60,526 bases of DNA from Pseudomonadota bacterium (GCA_039028935.1 JBCCHD010000022.1:1-60526), one strand, 5' to 3'. Shown: positions 50,084 through 59,848, counted from the stretch's first letter. Notes: generated from the sequence alone by a model not told the origin. Translations and numbers: made by a program.

Positions 50084-50791
50084 ATGAAAAAAGTGTACAG
50101 CTCGGCACGTTCAGCGCTCGACGGTCTGCTGAACGATGGCCTCATCATCATGTCAGGCGGTTTTGGCCTGTGTGGGATACCCGAACATCTTATCGCCGCC
50201 TTGCGGGACTCTGGCGTCAAAGATCTCACCGTGATCAGTAATAATGCCGGCGTTGATGATTTTGGATTGGGGCTTTTGCTTAAGACGCGCCAGATAACCA
50301 AAATGGTGTCGTCCTATGTTGGCGAAAACAAGCTCTTCGAGCAGCAGTATCTGGCGGGTGATTTGGAACTTGAGTTCAACCCCCAAGGTACGCTTGCCGA
50401 GCGCTGTCGCGCGGGCGGCGCAGGCATTCCGGGCTTTTACACTAAAACTGGCGTCGGCACGCTGATCGCCGAGGGCAAGGAGCACAAGGAGTTCGACGGC
50501 GAGACGTACATTCTGGAAACGGGACTGCGCGCCGATTTATCGTTGGTCAAAGCGTATATGGGCGACACCGAGGGGAACCTCGTTTACCGCAAGACGGCAC
50601 GCAACTTCAATCCCGTTATGGCGACCGCGGGCAAGACGACCGTGGCGGAAGTGGAGCATTTAGTCGAAGTGGGTGAGATCGATCCGGATCACGTGCATAC
50701 GCCTGGCATATTCGTTGATCGCATTGTGCAAGGCGACGCCTTTGAAAAACGCATCGAACAACGCACCATACGCACCAAAGGGGAGGACTAG
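50084..50791 (+). CDS. scoA: 3-oxoacid CoA-transferase subunit A
   Basis: The product is 235 residues of the class I CoA-transferase alpha subunit. Motifs are IIMSGGFGLCGIPEHLIAAL, TVISNNAGVDDFGLGLLL and RCRAGGAGIPGFYTKTGVGT. With subunit B (2 bp downstream) it moves CoA from succinyl-CoA to acetoacetate or a related 3-oxoacid, feeding ketone bodies into acetyl-CoA. Sequence and spacing match the SCOT (ScoAB) type more closely than AtoDA. Confidence 0.9.
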   Translation: MKKVYSSARSALDGLLNDGLIIMSGGFGLCGIPEHLIAALRDSGVKDLTVISNNAGVDDFGLGLLLKTRQITKMVSSYVGENKLFEQQYLAGDLELEFNPQGTLAERCRAGGAGIPGFYTKTGVGTLIAEGKEHKEFDGETYILETGLRADLSLVKAYMGDTEGNLVYRKTARNFNPVMATAGKTTVAEVEHLVEVGEIDPDHVHTPGIFVDRIVQGDAFEKRIEQRTIRTKGED

Positions 50792-50793
50792 TC

Positions 50794-51435
50794 ATGCCCT
50801 GGTCACGCCAACAAATCGCAGAACGCGCGAGTCGCGAGTTACAAGACGGCTTTTACGTCAATTTGGGTATCGGCATTCCGACCCTGGTTGCCAACTACAT
50901 TCCAGAAGGGGTTGAGGTCACGCTCGAAAGTGAAAACGGTATGTTAGGAATGGGACCGTTCCCCTATGACGACGAGGTGGATGCCGATTTGATTAACGCC
51001 GGCAAACAAACGATCACCGAGCTTGCGCACACCAGCTATTTTTCCAGCAGCGACAGCTTTGGCATGATTCGCGGCGGCCATATTGATTTGTCGATTCTCG
51101 GCGCCATGCAGGTCGCGCAAAACGGCGATCTGGCCAACTGGATGATTCCCGGCAAAATGGTGAAAGGCATGGGTGGCGCGATGGATCTGGTGGCGGGCGT
51201 TAAGCGCGTGGTCGTGATTATGGATCACTGTACGCGTGACGGTTCGTCTAAGCTTTTGCCGGAATGTTCCTTGCCGCTGACGGGCGCCGGTGTTGTCGAC
51301 CGCTTGTATTCGGACCTGGGTGTGTTTGATTTCGATGATCGCGGCGTGACGATGGTCGAACTCGCGCCGGATGTGTCAGTCGATATGGTAAGAGACAAAA
51401 CTGAGGCGGTGCTTCATATCGCCGACGGCCTGTAA
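50794..51435 (+). CDS. scoB: 3-oxoacid CoA-transferase subunit B
   Basis: The product is 213 residues. The catalytic Glu lies in the strictly conserved [12 protein letters not shown], where a glutamyl-CoA thioester forms. [30 protein letters not shown] and [20 protein letters not shown] are the other family blocks. It is complete and cotranscribed with scoA and, 26 bp later, acs. Confidence 0.92.
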   Translation: MPWSRQQIAERASRELQDGFYVNLGIGIPTLVANYIPEGVEVTLESENGMLGMGPFPYDDEVDADLINAGKQTITELAHTSYFSSSDSFGMIRGGHIDLSILGAMQVAQNGDLANWMIPGKMVKGMGGAMDLVAGVKRVVVIMDHCTRDGSSKLLPECSLPLTGAGVVDRLYSDLGVFDFDDRGVTMVELAPDVSVDMVRDKTEAVLHIADGL

Positions 51436-51461
51436 GAACAATACGCAATAAGGACGACGCT

Positions 51462-53414
51462 ATGAGCGAAGAAAAGGTGTATCCCGTTCATCCTCACGTG
51501 CTGGAAAAAGCCACGCTCGACGACGAGTCGTATGCGCAGCTCTACACCGCGTCCATTGAGAGTCCGGAACAGTTTTGGGCCGATCACGGGCAACGTCTCG
51601 AATGGATCAAACCGTATTCCCATATAAAAAACACCTCCTATGCCCGCGGCAACGTTTCCATAAAATGGTATGAAGATGGCGTGCTGAATGTCTGCGCTAA
51701 CTGTGTCGATCGGCATTTGCCGACGCACTATGATCGCACAGCTATTATCTATGAAGGGGACGACCCCGCTGATAGTCGACACATCTCTTACGCCGAGCTG
51801 CACGAGCAAGTGTCGAGACTGGGCAATGCGCTTAAGTCGCTTGGTGTAGGCAAAGGCGATGTGGTGACGATTTATATGCCTATGGTGCCCGAGGCAGCGA
51901 TGGCCATGCTGGCTTGCGCACGGATTGGGGCGGTGCACTCGGTAGTGTTTGGCGGCTTTTCGCCAGAGGCGCTGGCCGGTCGCATTGAGGATTGTCGCTC
52001 GGAGTACGTGATTACAGCTGATGAAGGGATTCGTGGCAATAAACCCATTCCTCTGAAGGCCAATACCGATGCGGCGATCGCAAAGCTGTCGCCCGGCGCG
52101 GTCAAGAAAACGCTGGTGGTCAGGCGTACGGGCGGCGACATCGAGTGGGACTCAGGCCGAGACGTGTGGTATCACACCGCCGTTGAGGCAGCCTCTGTGG
52201 ACTGTCCACCCGAGCCCATGAACGCGGAGGATCCGCTCTTTATTCTGTACACCTCGGGTTCGACGGGTAAGCCTAAAGGCGTATTGCACACGTCGGGTGG
52301 CTATCTGGTTTACGCCTCCATGACGCATGAATATGTATTCGACTACAAGCCGGATGACGTGTACTGGTGTACCGCGGACGTGGGCTGGGTGACCGGACAC
52401 AGCTACATTGTGTATGGGCCGTTGGCAAACTGCGCTACCACGCTAATGTTTGAGGGCGTGCCAAATTACCCCGATTACAGTCGTTTTTGGCAAGTCGTGG
52501 ATAAGCACAACGTATCCATTTTTTATACGGCACCGACTGCGATCCGCGCGCTCATGCGCGAAGGCGATGAGCCGCTGGCGAGTACATCGCGCCAAAGCTT
52601 GCGGTTGCTCGGCTCAGTGGGTGAACCGATAAACCCGGAAGCCTGGGATTGGTATTACCACAAAGTCGGAGAAGGGCGTTGCCCAATTGTCGACACCTGG
52701 TGGCAAACCGAAACGGGTGGCGCCATGATTACGCCCATACCGGGCGCCACCGCGCTCAAGCCCGGATCGGCCACCCGTCCGTTTTTCGGCGTGCAGCCTG
52801 CGTTGGTGGACGGGGATGGCAACTTATTGGAGGGAGAAGCAGAGGGGAATCTGGTGATTCTCGACAGCTGGCCTGGTCAGATGCGTACGGTGTATGGTGA
52901 CCATGAGCGTTTTGAGCAAACCTATTTTTCGACTTTCGACAATGTCTACACCACTGGTGATGGGGCTCGGCGAGATGCCGATGGTTACTATTGGATTACG
53001 GGGCGCGTCGACGACGTGCTCAATGTGTCCGGCCACCGCATGGGCACCGCTGAAGTGGAGAGTGCACTGGTCGCCCATGAGGCGGTTGCTGAGGCGGCGG
53101 TGGTGGGCTACCCGCATGACGTGAAAGGGCAAGGAATCTATGTGTACGTGACGCTGCTGGCCGGTGTCGAGTCGAGTGATGCGCTTCGCACTGAGTTGCG
53201 CAACTGGGTGCGTCAAGAAATTGGCCCCATCGCATCGCCTGACAAGTTGCAATGGGCACCCGGACTGCCCAAAACCCGTTCGGGAAAAATCATGCGCCGT
53301 ATTCTGCGCAAAATTGCAGCCAATGAGTTTGATCACCTTGGCGATACCTCGACGCTGGCTGACCCTGCCGTCGTGGACGACCTGATTGCCAATCGTGTTG
53401 TTGACCCGTCATAG
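51462..53414 (+). CDS. acs: Acetyl-CoA synthetase (AMP-forming)
   Basis: The product is 650 residues, the standard Acs length. N-terminal [20 protein letters not shown] is the Acs-specific leader. The A3 motif is [16 protein letters not shown], followed by [30 protein letters not shown] and [14 protein letters not shown]. The acetylation-regulated catalytic Lys is in [11 protein letters not shown] near residue 610. It activates acetate with ATP and CoA via acetyl-AMP. It is last in the scoAB-acs run and is followed by two hairpins. Confidence 0.96.
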   Translation: MSEEKVYPVHPHVLEKATLDDESYAQLYTASIESPEQFWADHGQRLEWIKPYSHIKNTSYARGNVSIKWYEDGVLNVCANCVDRHLPTHYDRTAIIYEGDDPADSRHISYAELHEQVSRLGNALKSLGVGKGDVVTIYMPMVPEAAMAMLACARIGAVHSVVFGGFSPEALAGRIEDCRSEYVITADEGIRGNKPIPLKANTDAAIAKLSPGAVKKTLVVRRTGGDIEWDSGRDVWYHTAVEAASVDCPPEPMNAEDPLFILYTSGSTGKPKGVLHTSGGYLVYASMTHEYVFDYKPDDVYWCTADVGWVTGHSYIVYGPLANCATTLMFEGVPNYPDYSRFWQVVDKHNVSIFYTAPTAIRALMREGDEPLASTSRQSLRLLGSVGEPINPEAWDWYYHKVGEGRCPIVDTWWQTETGGAMITPIPGATALKPGSATRPFFGVQPALVDGDGNLLEGEAEGNLVILDSWPGQMRTVYGDHERFEQTYFSTFDNVYTTGDGARRDADGYYWITGRVDDVLNVSGHRMGTAEVESALVAHEAVAEAAVVGYPHDVKGQGIYVYVTLLAGVESSDALRTELRNWVRQEIGPIASPDKLQWAPGLPKTRSGKIMRRILRKIAANEFDHLGDTSTLADPAVVDDLIANRVVDPS

Positions 53415-53442
53415 CGTGAAATAATTTCCGGCTTGCGCGGGT

Positions 53443-53468
53443 CGGCGCTGACGTTGTCGACAGCGCCG
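53443..53468 (+). terminator. GC-rich hairpin after acs
   Basis: CGGCGCTG / CAGCGCCG (53443-53450 and 53461-53468) is a perfect 8-bp stem with a 10-base loop, 29 bases past the acs stop. There is no T-tract after it. It is a likely transcript end for scoAB-acs. Confidence 0.5.
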
Positions 53469-53491
53469 TAGATGACATACCAGTCGGTGTG

Positions 53492-53529
53492 TTGCCGCAT
53501 TTTATTTGATGGCTGAAATAAAGCGGCAA
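53492..53529. repeat. Long bulged stem-loop
   Basis: TTGCCGC (53492-53498) pairs with GCGGCAA (53523-53529), and TTTATTT (53501-53507) with AAATAAA (53516-53522). The only interruptions are a 2-base AT bulge and an 8-base loop. The 14-bp stem lies in the 318-bp gap between acs and the glutamate-synthase-like gene, where no gene is seen. It could be a second terminator or a structured RNA. Confidence 0.5.
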
Positions 53530-53732
53530 GCGGTGCGGTCTTTGATGACACAACGAAACGTCGCGATGAGTCGGGTCGGTGTTTACAGCGTATGCGCGAC
53601 GACATCAATGTGTCGGGGCGACCTGCGTGGCGACACTCAATCGATGATCAGACTCGCCGCGTGCTGTTACGTGATCGGCGGCGTACTTTCGAAACTAAAC
53701 GTCTTTCTGAACGGGCGACAGGGGGCATCATC

Positions 53733-55220
53733 ATGAGTTACGTAGGGCAGGTTATTCAGCTATTGGCATCGCTGTTCGTGCTGGCACTGGGTGTAGGGGC
53801 ATTTGCCGTTGTGGTGATGTATGTGCAGGACAAAACGCAAACGGCATCAACCGTGCGGCGAAATTTTCCTGTTGTTGGTCGCTTTCGTTTTTTGTTTGAA
53901 CACCTTGGCGAGTTTTTTCGGCAGTACTTTTTTGCCATGGATCGGGAGGAGCTGCCGTTCAATCGAGCCGAACGTTCGTGGGCGTACCGGGCGGCGAAAA
54001 ACGTGGACAGCACCGTCGCGTTTGGATCGAGTCGAGACATCCGTCGGCCGGGTACACCACTGTTTGTGAATTGCCCCTACCCGCAGCTTCCTGAAGAACG
54101 CACGCCGCCAGAGCCGCTCTTAGTCGGACCATACTGCAAAACGCCGTATTCCACCGTGCACTTTTTTCATATTTCCGCGATGAGCTATGGCGCTATTTCG
54201 CGCCCGGCTGTGCGTGCGCTGTCGACGGGTGCGGCAAGGGCCGGTTGTTGGTTAAACACAGGAGAGGGTGGGCTGTCGCCTTATCATCTGGAGGGCGGCG
54301 CGGATATTGTGTTTCAGCTCGGTACGGCCAAATACGGTGCGCGCACCCCCGATGGCCGACTCGACGAGGACAAGCTGCGCCGGGTGACCGCGCACGAACA
54401 GGTAAAAATGGTAGAGATCAAGCTTAGCCAAGGTGCTAAACCTGGCAAAGGTGGCATTTTGCCGGCGGCTAAGGTCAATCAGGAAATATCGGAAATTCGG
54501 GGTATACCCGTACACACCGATTCGATCAGCCCCAATCGTCATCCCAATATCAACAGCGCAAGCCAGTTGCTGGAGTTTGTCGCGCGCGTACGCGATGTCA
54601 GTGGCAAACCGACGGGCATCAAGAGCGTCATCGGTGCCACGGGGTGGGTTGATCAACTCTGTGAAGAGGTAAAACGCCGTGGCATCGAATCGGCGCCTGA
54701 CTTTATCACCGTCGACTCCGGCGATGGCGGCACAGGCGCGGCGCCTATGGCGCTTATGGACAACGTGGGTTTACAAATTAAGGAAAGTCTGCACATTGTG
54801 GTGAACCGATTGACGCATCATGGATTGCGTGATCGGATCAAAATTGTTGTAAGCGGCAAATTGATCAACCCTTCCGAAGTCGCTTGGGCGCTCTGCGCTG
54901 GTGCCGATTTTATCAATTCAGCGCGTGGCTTCATGTTTGCGTTAGGTTGTATTCAGGCGCTTCAGTGCAACAAAAATACCTGCCCTACCGGTATCACCAC
55001 GCACGATAAAAAACTGCAGCGTGGCCTGGTGCCTCAAGACAAAGCCGAACGCGTCTATCACTATCATAAAAACATGGAGAAAGAGGTCACCATTATTGCG
55101 CACTCGTGCGGTGTCAATGAACCTCGAAATCTCAAGCCCATGCACTGCCGCATCGTGCAAGACAACGGCGGCTCGATACCAATGGACGATTTACTGATTC
55201 AACGTTTCGCTACGGATTGA
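53733..55220 (+). CDS. Membrane-anchored FMN-binding glutamate synthase family protein
   Basis: The product is 495 residues from the ATG at 53733, with AGGGGG about 8 bases upstream. An N-terminal membrane helix (VIQLLASLFVLALGVGAFAVVVMYV) is followed by a GltB central/FMN domain only. FHISAMSYGAISRPAVRALS and TGEGGLSPYH begin it. SQGAKPGKGGILPAAKV, TVDSGDGGTGAAPMALMDNVG and SARGFMFALGCIQALQCNKNTCPTGI carry FMN-binding and Fe-S Cys features. The amidotransferase domain is absent, so it is not a normal glutamate synthase. The electron donor and true substrate are unknown. Confidence 0.87.
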   Translation: MSYVGQVIQLLASLFVLALGVGAFAVVVMYVQDKTQTASTVRRNFPVVGRFRFLFEHLGEFFRQYFFAMDREELPFNRAERSWAYRAAKNVDSTVAFGSSRDIRRPGTPLFVNCPYPQLPEERTPPEPLLVGPYCKTPYSTVHFFHISAMSYGAISRPAVRALSTGAARAGCWLNTGEGGLSPYHLEGGADIVFQLGTAKYGARTPDGRLDEDKLRRVTAHEQVKMVEIKLSQGAKPGKGGILPAAKVNQEISEIRGIPVHTDSISPNRHPNINSASQLLEFVARVRDVSGKPTGIKSVIGATGWVDQLCEEVKRRGIESAPDFITVDSGDGGTGAAPMALMDNVGLQIKESLHIVVNRLTHHGLRDRIKIVVSGKLINPSEVAWALCAGADFINSARGFMFALGCIQALQCNKNTCPTGITTHDKKLQRGLVPQDKAERVYHYHKNMEKEVTIIAHSCGVNEPRNLKPMHCRIVQDNGGSIPMDDLLIQRFATD

Positions 55221-55379
55221 GTGCGCGCGGCTAAGATGCGGCTTGGCGGTGGATTTCGCGTCTAATCGATCGCGAGTCTTTCCGAATCTTTGCGAGTGCG
55301 CTGGCGGATTGAGAGGGTGTTTGGACCGTTTACTCGCCTTGCACAATGTCGCTCGGAAAATGAGGCCAAGGATTCGTGC

Positions 55380-55778
55380 TCAGGGTCGCCTGGCCATTGC
55401 GTCATTCAGCGTGTTTTTCAGTACTTGCGGGTCAAACGGCTTTTGGAGATAGCCGACAATGCTGTCGTAATCGAGTTTATGGGATACCGTGCTTTCATCA
55501 TGCGCGCTATAAACGATGATCGGCAGCGTCGGCCATTGTTCGGCAAGTTGCATAATCACTTCCTCGCCGGACATGCCTGGCATTGACAGATCGAGTAACA
55601 CGCAGGCAATCGTGTGTGGTTGTTGCAGTGTTTCGATGGCTTCAGTACCGGATGAGACGGCAACAATATTGAACCCTTCACGAATGAGCGAGGACGCCAC
55701 CATCTTTCGCACGAGCGCGTGATCGTCAACGATCAGTACGTGTCCGGATTGATTCGCATTCGTATTTTTTTCAGACAT
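55380..55778 (-). CDS. Single-domain response regulator
   Basis: The product is 132 residues consisting only of a receiver domain. LIVDDHALVRK gives the acidic pair (Asp18 and Asp19), LLDLSMPGMSG the phosphoacceptor Asp63, IVYSAHDE the switch Ser, and LQKPFDP the conserved Lys. There is no output domain, so it works through partners, like CheY or Spo0F. It is divergent from the TPR hybrid kinase, its probable partner. Confidence 0.92.
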   Translation of the reverse strand: MSEKNTNANQSGHVLIVDDHALVRKMVASSLIREGFNIVAVSSGTEAIETLQQPHTIACVLLDLSMPGMSGEEVIMQLAEQWPTLPIIVYSAHDESTVSHKLDYDSIVGYLQKPFDPQVLKNTLNDAMARRP

Positions 55779-55931
55779 GTTTAGACAAGTTTTAATTTAA
55801 AACGGTGAGCGAAACATAGCACGATCACGGTGTGTAGTTTGCGACGAATTTTATATAGATGTCGACCTTTGATTAAACAAGAACGAAAAGAAATCGGAAG
55901 TTTGCTTTCGAGGGTGTACACTTAGACACGA

Positions 55932-56011
55932 AGTGCATCTCGCACTGGGGTTCGAAATCACACTGTTACTGTCGTACTGACAGAACAGGAATCTGTGGGA
56001 TAAATATCCCA
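55932..56011 (+). promoter_or_regulatory. Three consecutive dyads upstream of the hybrid kinase
   Basis: First AGTGC-ATCTC-GCACT (55932-55946). Second CTGTT-A-CTGTC / GACAG-AACAG around GTACT (55963-55988). Third TGGGATA-AA-TATCCCA (55996-56011), ending 27 bp before the kinase ATG. They may be operators for a regulator of the divergent pair, or three stem-loops in the mRNA leader. Confidence 0.5.
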
Positions 56012-56038
56012 ACTCGAAAAGTAGAGAGTGTTTGCACA

Positions 56039-58735
56039 ATGTCCATGAGCTGCAAAGTCGCGTGCATCGTGTTCGCGTGCTGCGTGTTAGTGCCGACGAA
56101 ATTGCTGGCCGTTCAGGCTGCTCATCGAACTGAGCACAGTCTGTGGTCGCAAACGCGTGCGCTCACCGAGTCGGAGCTCGCCGCGTTAGTGAGCCGTGAA
56201 GCGACCTCAAAAGAGGCGCAAACCGCGCGTATACGAGCGCTGTTAACGCAGTCCGATCGGGCAATTAATCGGTCGGTCGTCGATGCAACACGCTATCTCG
56301 AAGAGGCCGAGGCGCTGATCACCACTCAAGAGGATGCGTCGGTGGTGGCTCTAGCGATCCGCTGCCAGTTGGCGCATCGCCAATCGCTTCCGGGCGCAGC
56401 CCAAACATGCCAACAACTTACGCAGAATGACCGTTCTCAAGATGCGTTTGTCCAGGCTTTTGCCATGACAACGCGTATGTACTATCTGTATCGGGAGGGT
56501 TCGCATCAGGAATCGATCAATGCGGCTGAACACGCTTTGAGTCTCGCTATGGTGGTGGATGATCCGGCGCTGATTGCCTCGGCGCACAACATGATGGGCT
56601 TGTACTTTTCGACCCGGCTGCGCCCGCGTATGTCGGTACCACACTACGAGATCGCGCTTGAGCAAGCATCGCGCGTGCCGTACGCGGAACTTAAGACAAT
56701 TACTCAGCTCAATCTAGCGTCGAGTTACAACTATCTTGGTCGCTCGCGCGAAGCCCTCACGATGCTTTATGAGTCCCGAGGATCTCAGGTCGTGCAAATC
56801 TATCCGACGAGGCGTCTCGTCGTACAGTCCATGATCGGGCAGGTGCGGGCGGCCTTGGGTGAAACAGATGGCGCTGAAGAAAATCTTCAACGTGTAATTG
56901 ACGAGGTGGGTGAAACGGTACTGCCCGATGGCATGACGTATGGGTATACCGGCCTGGGGGTTATTCAGTTGGCCGAGAACCGGCCGCTTGAGGCGCTGGA
57001 TAACTTTGATATGGTGCTGGCACTGTCTGGCAAAAGCCTCGAAACCGATCTCGATTATTCCCGCATTCAGTTGATGGCGGTGCCTTACGCAAGAGCGTTG
57101 CGGATGGCTGATCGGCTCGCTGAGGCGCGCGATCTCGTCTTGCGAATTATCGCGTCCGTGCCGGGTGACCAACCCGATCAACAACTGCTGGACGCGTATC
57201 TCGAGCTCGCTGTCACGCTCGAAGCGCTGGGCGATTCAGAGGGTGCTAAGGCGGCGAATGAGGAAGCGACTCGGGTTGAGTCAACGCTGTGGGACGCCAG
57301 TTTCAAATATCAGGTTGAACGACTAAGCGTGTCGCTCGAATCAGATCGCCGCGCGCTCGAGTTGGCGCGCGCCCAAGAGCGAGAGGTGGCGCTGCTGAGT
57401 CTGGCCCAGCGCGAATCTCGGCTTCGTCGGCAAACCTGGATTATCGGTGCCATGATCATTGCGGTGATTGCGTTGTTCTTTTCTCGTCGTGCGCAAAAGC
57501 GAATCGCCGACGCGCAGCGCTCCGCGAGTTTGGCGTTGGAAGATCAAGTGCGCGAACGCACTCGGGAAATGGAAGACGAAATGGCGCTTCGCATGACCGC
57601 GGAGGTTGATCGGATTAAATTGACTGAGCGTGTGATGGAGGGAGAAAAGCTGCGGGCAATGGGGCAGTTAACGGCGGGTGTTGCCCATGATTTCAATAAC
57701 CTGATGACCGTTGTTACGCTGGGTGCCAATCAACTCAAGGACGATCTGCTGCCCGTTGAAAATCCCGATCGTGCGGAAACGATTGACAACATTCGACAGG
57801 CAGCGGAGACCGGCGCGAAAATCACACGAGGGCTGCTGGCCTACGTCCGGGAGCAACCACTCAATCCAGAGTACCTGAATCTTGATGAATTCTTGCGCGA
57901 ATCGACAGCGCTGTTTCGCAACACCATCGGCGAGCGCATCGTGCTCGATGTCGAAGCGGCGCCGTGTTCAGTGTTGGTCGACAAGGCGCAGCTGACCACC
58001 GCCTTATTGAACGTGCTGCTTAATGCTCGGGAAGCCATGCCCGAAGGCGGTCGTATCACATTGACGCTTAGCGCGTTTGGTGATCAGGCTCGAATCCAAA
58101 TTCGTGATAACGGTGTCGGCATGGCGCCGCATGTACTGGAGCAGGCAACCGAGCCGTTCTTCACAACCAAGCAGCATGAGGAGGGCTCTGGTCTCGGTCT
58201 ATCGATGGTGTTTGGCTTTGCACGACAGTCAAATGGTGATCTTCATATTGAATCGGCACTCGGTGGGGGCACGACCGTTACGTTTTTCTTGCCGATGGCC
58301 GAAGCCAGAACGGCTTCTGCGTCTGATGTCTCCACTGCATCCTCTAACGTTCCAAGGGCCGTACGCATTCTCGCTGTGGATGATCGTCCGAGCGTCTTGC
58401 GGGTTCTAAAGCGATCGCTTTCGCGCATGGTGGATACGGTGATCTGCGCAACCAATGCAACGGAAGCCTTAGCGATGATCGAGCAACAAGGTTTGCCGGA
58501 CTGTGTCGTAACCGACATTGTCATGCCCGGTGAGATAGACGGGGTTGGTCTTGTCCGCACACTGCGTCAGCGATCGCCGTCCTTACCGGCCGTGCTGATG
58601 TCAGGCTATGCTCGTGATATCGATGATGAGTGCGTGTATTTGCAAAAGCCGTTCTCGTACGATCAATTAGAGCGTGCCATCGAAGAGGCGTTGAGTCGGG
58701 AAGTAGAGTCTGTCCCGGCCCATGCGAATGGCTAA
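56039..58735 (+). CDS. TPR-containing hybrid sensor histidine kinase/response regulator
   Basis: The product is 898 residues. An N-terminal signal or anchor (VACIVFACCVLVPTKLLAV) leads to a TPR-like sensor region (~130-415, for example SAHNMMGLYFSTRLRPRMSVPHYEIALEQA), presumably periplasmic. A membrane helix lies at ~466-482, then a coiled coil. The HisKA box is LTAGVAHDFNNLM with His550. The ATPase domain follows (NVLLNAREAMPEGG, IRDNGVGM, EGSGLGLSMVFGF). A C-terminal receiver has Asp781/782, phosphoacceptor Asp826 (TDIVMPG) and LQKPF. The substrate signal is unknown; the single-domain regulator encoded divergently is the likely output. Confidence 0.92.
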   Translation: MSMSCKVACIVFACCVLVPTKLLAVQAAHRTEHSLWSQTRALTESELAALVSREATSKEAQTARIRALLTQSDRAINRSVVDATRYLEEAEALITTQEDASVVALAIRCQLAHRQSLPGAAQTCQQLTQNDRSQDAFVQAFAMTTRMYYLYREGSHQESINAAEHALSLAMVVDDPALIASAHNMMGLYFSTRLRPRMSVPHYEIALEQASRVPYAELKTITQLNLASSYNYLGRSREALTMLYESRGSQVVQIYPTRRLVVQSMIGQVRAALGETDGAEENLQRVIDEVGETVLPDGMTYGYTGLGVIQLAENRPLEALDNFDMVLALSGKSLETDLDYSRIQLMAVPYARALRMADRLAEARDLVLRIIASVPGDQPDQQLLDAYLELAVTLEALGDSEGAKAANEEATRVESTLWDASFKYQVERLSVSLESDRRALELARAQEREVALLSLAQRESRLRRQTWIIGAMIIAVIALFFSRRAQKRIADAQRSASLALEDQVRERTREMEDEMALRMTAEVDRIKLTERVMEGEKLRAMGQLTAGVAHDFNNLMTVVTLGANQLKDDLLPVENPDRAETIDNIRQAAETGAKITRGLLAYVREQPLNPEYLNLDEFLRESTALFRNTIGERIVLDVEAAPCSVLVDKAQLTTALLNVLLNAREAMPEGGRITLTLSAFGDQARIQIRDNGVGMAPHVLEQATEPFFTTKQHEEGSGLGLSMVFGFARQSNGDLHIESALGGGTTVTFFLPMAEARTASASDVSTASSNVPRAVRILAVDDRPSVLRVLKRSLSRMVDTVICATNATEALAMIEQQGLPDCVVTDIVMPGEIDGVGLVRTLRQRSPSLPAVLMSGYARDIDDECVYLQKPFSYDQLERAIEEALSREVESVPAHANG

Positions 58736-58787
58736 ACGACGGTTTCAGCGGTTTTTCGATTGAGGCGTTTGATGACGCCGATGGAGC

Positions 58788-59381
58788 CTAGCTGGGCCAG
58801 TAGTCGATAATGCCATCCAGAAACATCTGCACACTGATCATGATAATGATCATGCCCATTAGCCGCTCGACTGCAATCAGGCCGCGATGACCGAGCAGTT
58901 TCAGGAATGTATTGGAGAAAAGCAGGATTAGCGCGGTCAGAAACCACGCGGCCAGAAGCGCGATAACCCAATCGATCATGCGCCCTTCACTGCTGTTGGT
59001 AATCAGAATTAGCGCAGCGAGTAGGGATGGTCCGGCGACCATGGGAATGGCCAGCGGCACAAGAAACGGCTCGCCGTCTTCGCCGCCATCATCGGCCCAA
59101 CTGCTCCCACGACCGGGGAACACCATCTTGATGCCAATGAGAAATAAAATAATTCCCCCTGAGATGCTCACGGCCTCCTGCCGCACGTGCAGAAATTCAA
59201 GAATATGTTTGCCGGCGAATAGGAAAATCATCATCACGACCAGTGCCAGCAGCAGCTCGCGCACGATAATGCGCTGTCGCCGCTCTTCGGGCACCGATTT
59301 GAGCACGGATAGAAAAATCGGCAAGTTGCCCAGTGGGTCCATGATCAAGAAGAGCATGACGGCGGCGGATAGGATGGTCAT
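58788..59381 (-). CDS. MarC (UPF0056) family membrane protein
   Basis: The product is 197 residues from the ATG at 59379-59381, which has GGAG 8 bases upstream; in-frame extensions to 59411 or 59486 lack family sequence. Six membrane helices are visible, with the conserved FLIMDPLGNLPIFLSVL, ISGGIILFLIGIKMVFPG and FLVPLAIPMVAGPSLLAALI. The role of MarC proteins is unsettled; the early link to multiple antibiotic resistance was not upheld. It is convergent with the hybrid kinase. Confidence 0.92.
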   Translation of the reverse strand: MTILSAAVMLFLIMDPLGNLPIFLSVLKSVPEERRQRIIVRELLLALVVMMIFLFAGKHILEFLHVRQEAVSISGGIILFLIGIKMVFPGRGSSWADDGGEDGEPFLVPLAIPMVAGPSLLAALILITNSSEGRMIDWVIALLAAWFLTALILLFSNTFLKLLGHRGLIAVERLMGMIIIMISVQMFLDGIIDYWPS

Positions 59382-59614
59382 CAATGGGGCTCCAGACACG
59401 AATCGGGGCATGGTGACACAATCAGGTCGGGGACCCAATAAGAATACGCAAAGGCAGGTTGTCGGCGTATTTCGACTGGCGCCCATGAACAGACGGGAGA
59501 CCCGAGTCGTTCGGAATTCGATGGCGTAGTTGACTGAGGGTCATCGGGACTCGGTAGCGACGACCGGCCGATCTGCGCGTTCAACCTCTGCCGACGCCGC
59601 GCCGCGGGGTGCGC

Positions 59615-59634
59615 CGCGACAGTCGGCTGTCGCG
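59615..59634. repeat. 8-bp GC hairpin with a TCGG tetraloop
   Basis: CGCGACAG-TCGG-CTGTCGCG is a perfect stem-loop in the 513-bp gap between marC and the tRNA operon. It is not directly downstream of any gene. Apart from the tRNA promoter, the gap holds nothing else I recognise. Confidence 0.4.
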
Positions 59635-59848
59635 CCGTCTGGACCGACTGACTCGGCCAACAGCGACGAAATGCGATTAAAGGAACTGCAAGTCCCTAAT
59701 AAGTAAGAATAAAGGGCGAAAATCCATGTGCCTTTCCCTACTCATTATATACAGGGCACGAACTCCCCCTTGATTTCGTCGTTTCACGACCCAAAATCAG
59801 CCCTCGAGAATCGCTATGACATCCCGACGAATCAGGCTTAATTGCCGG

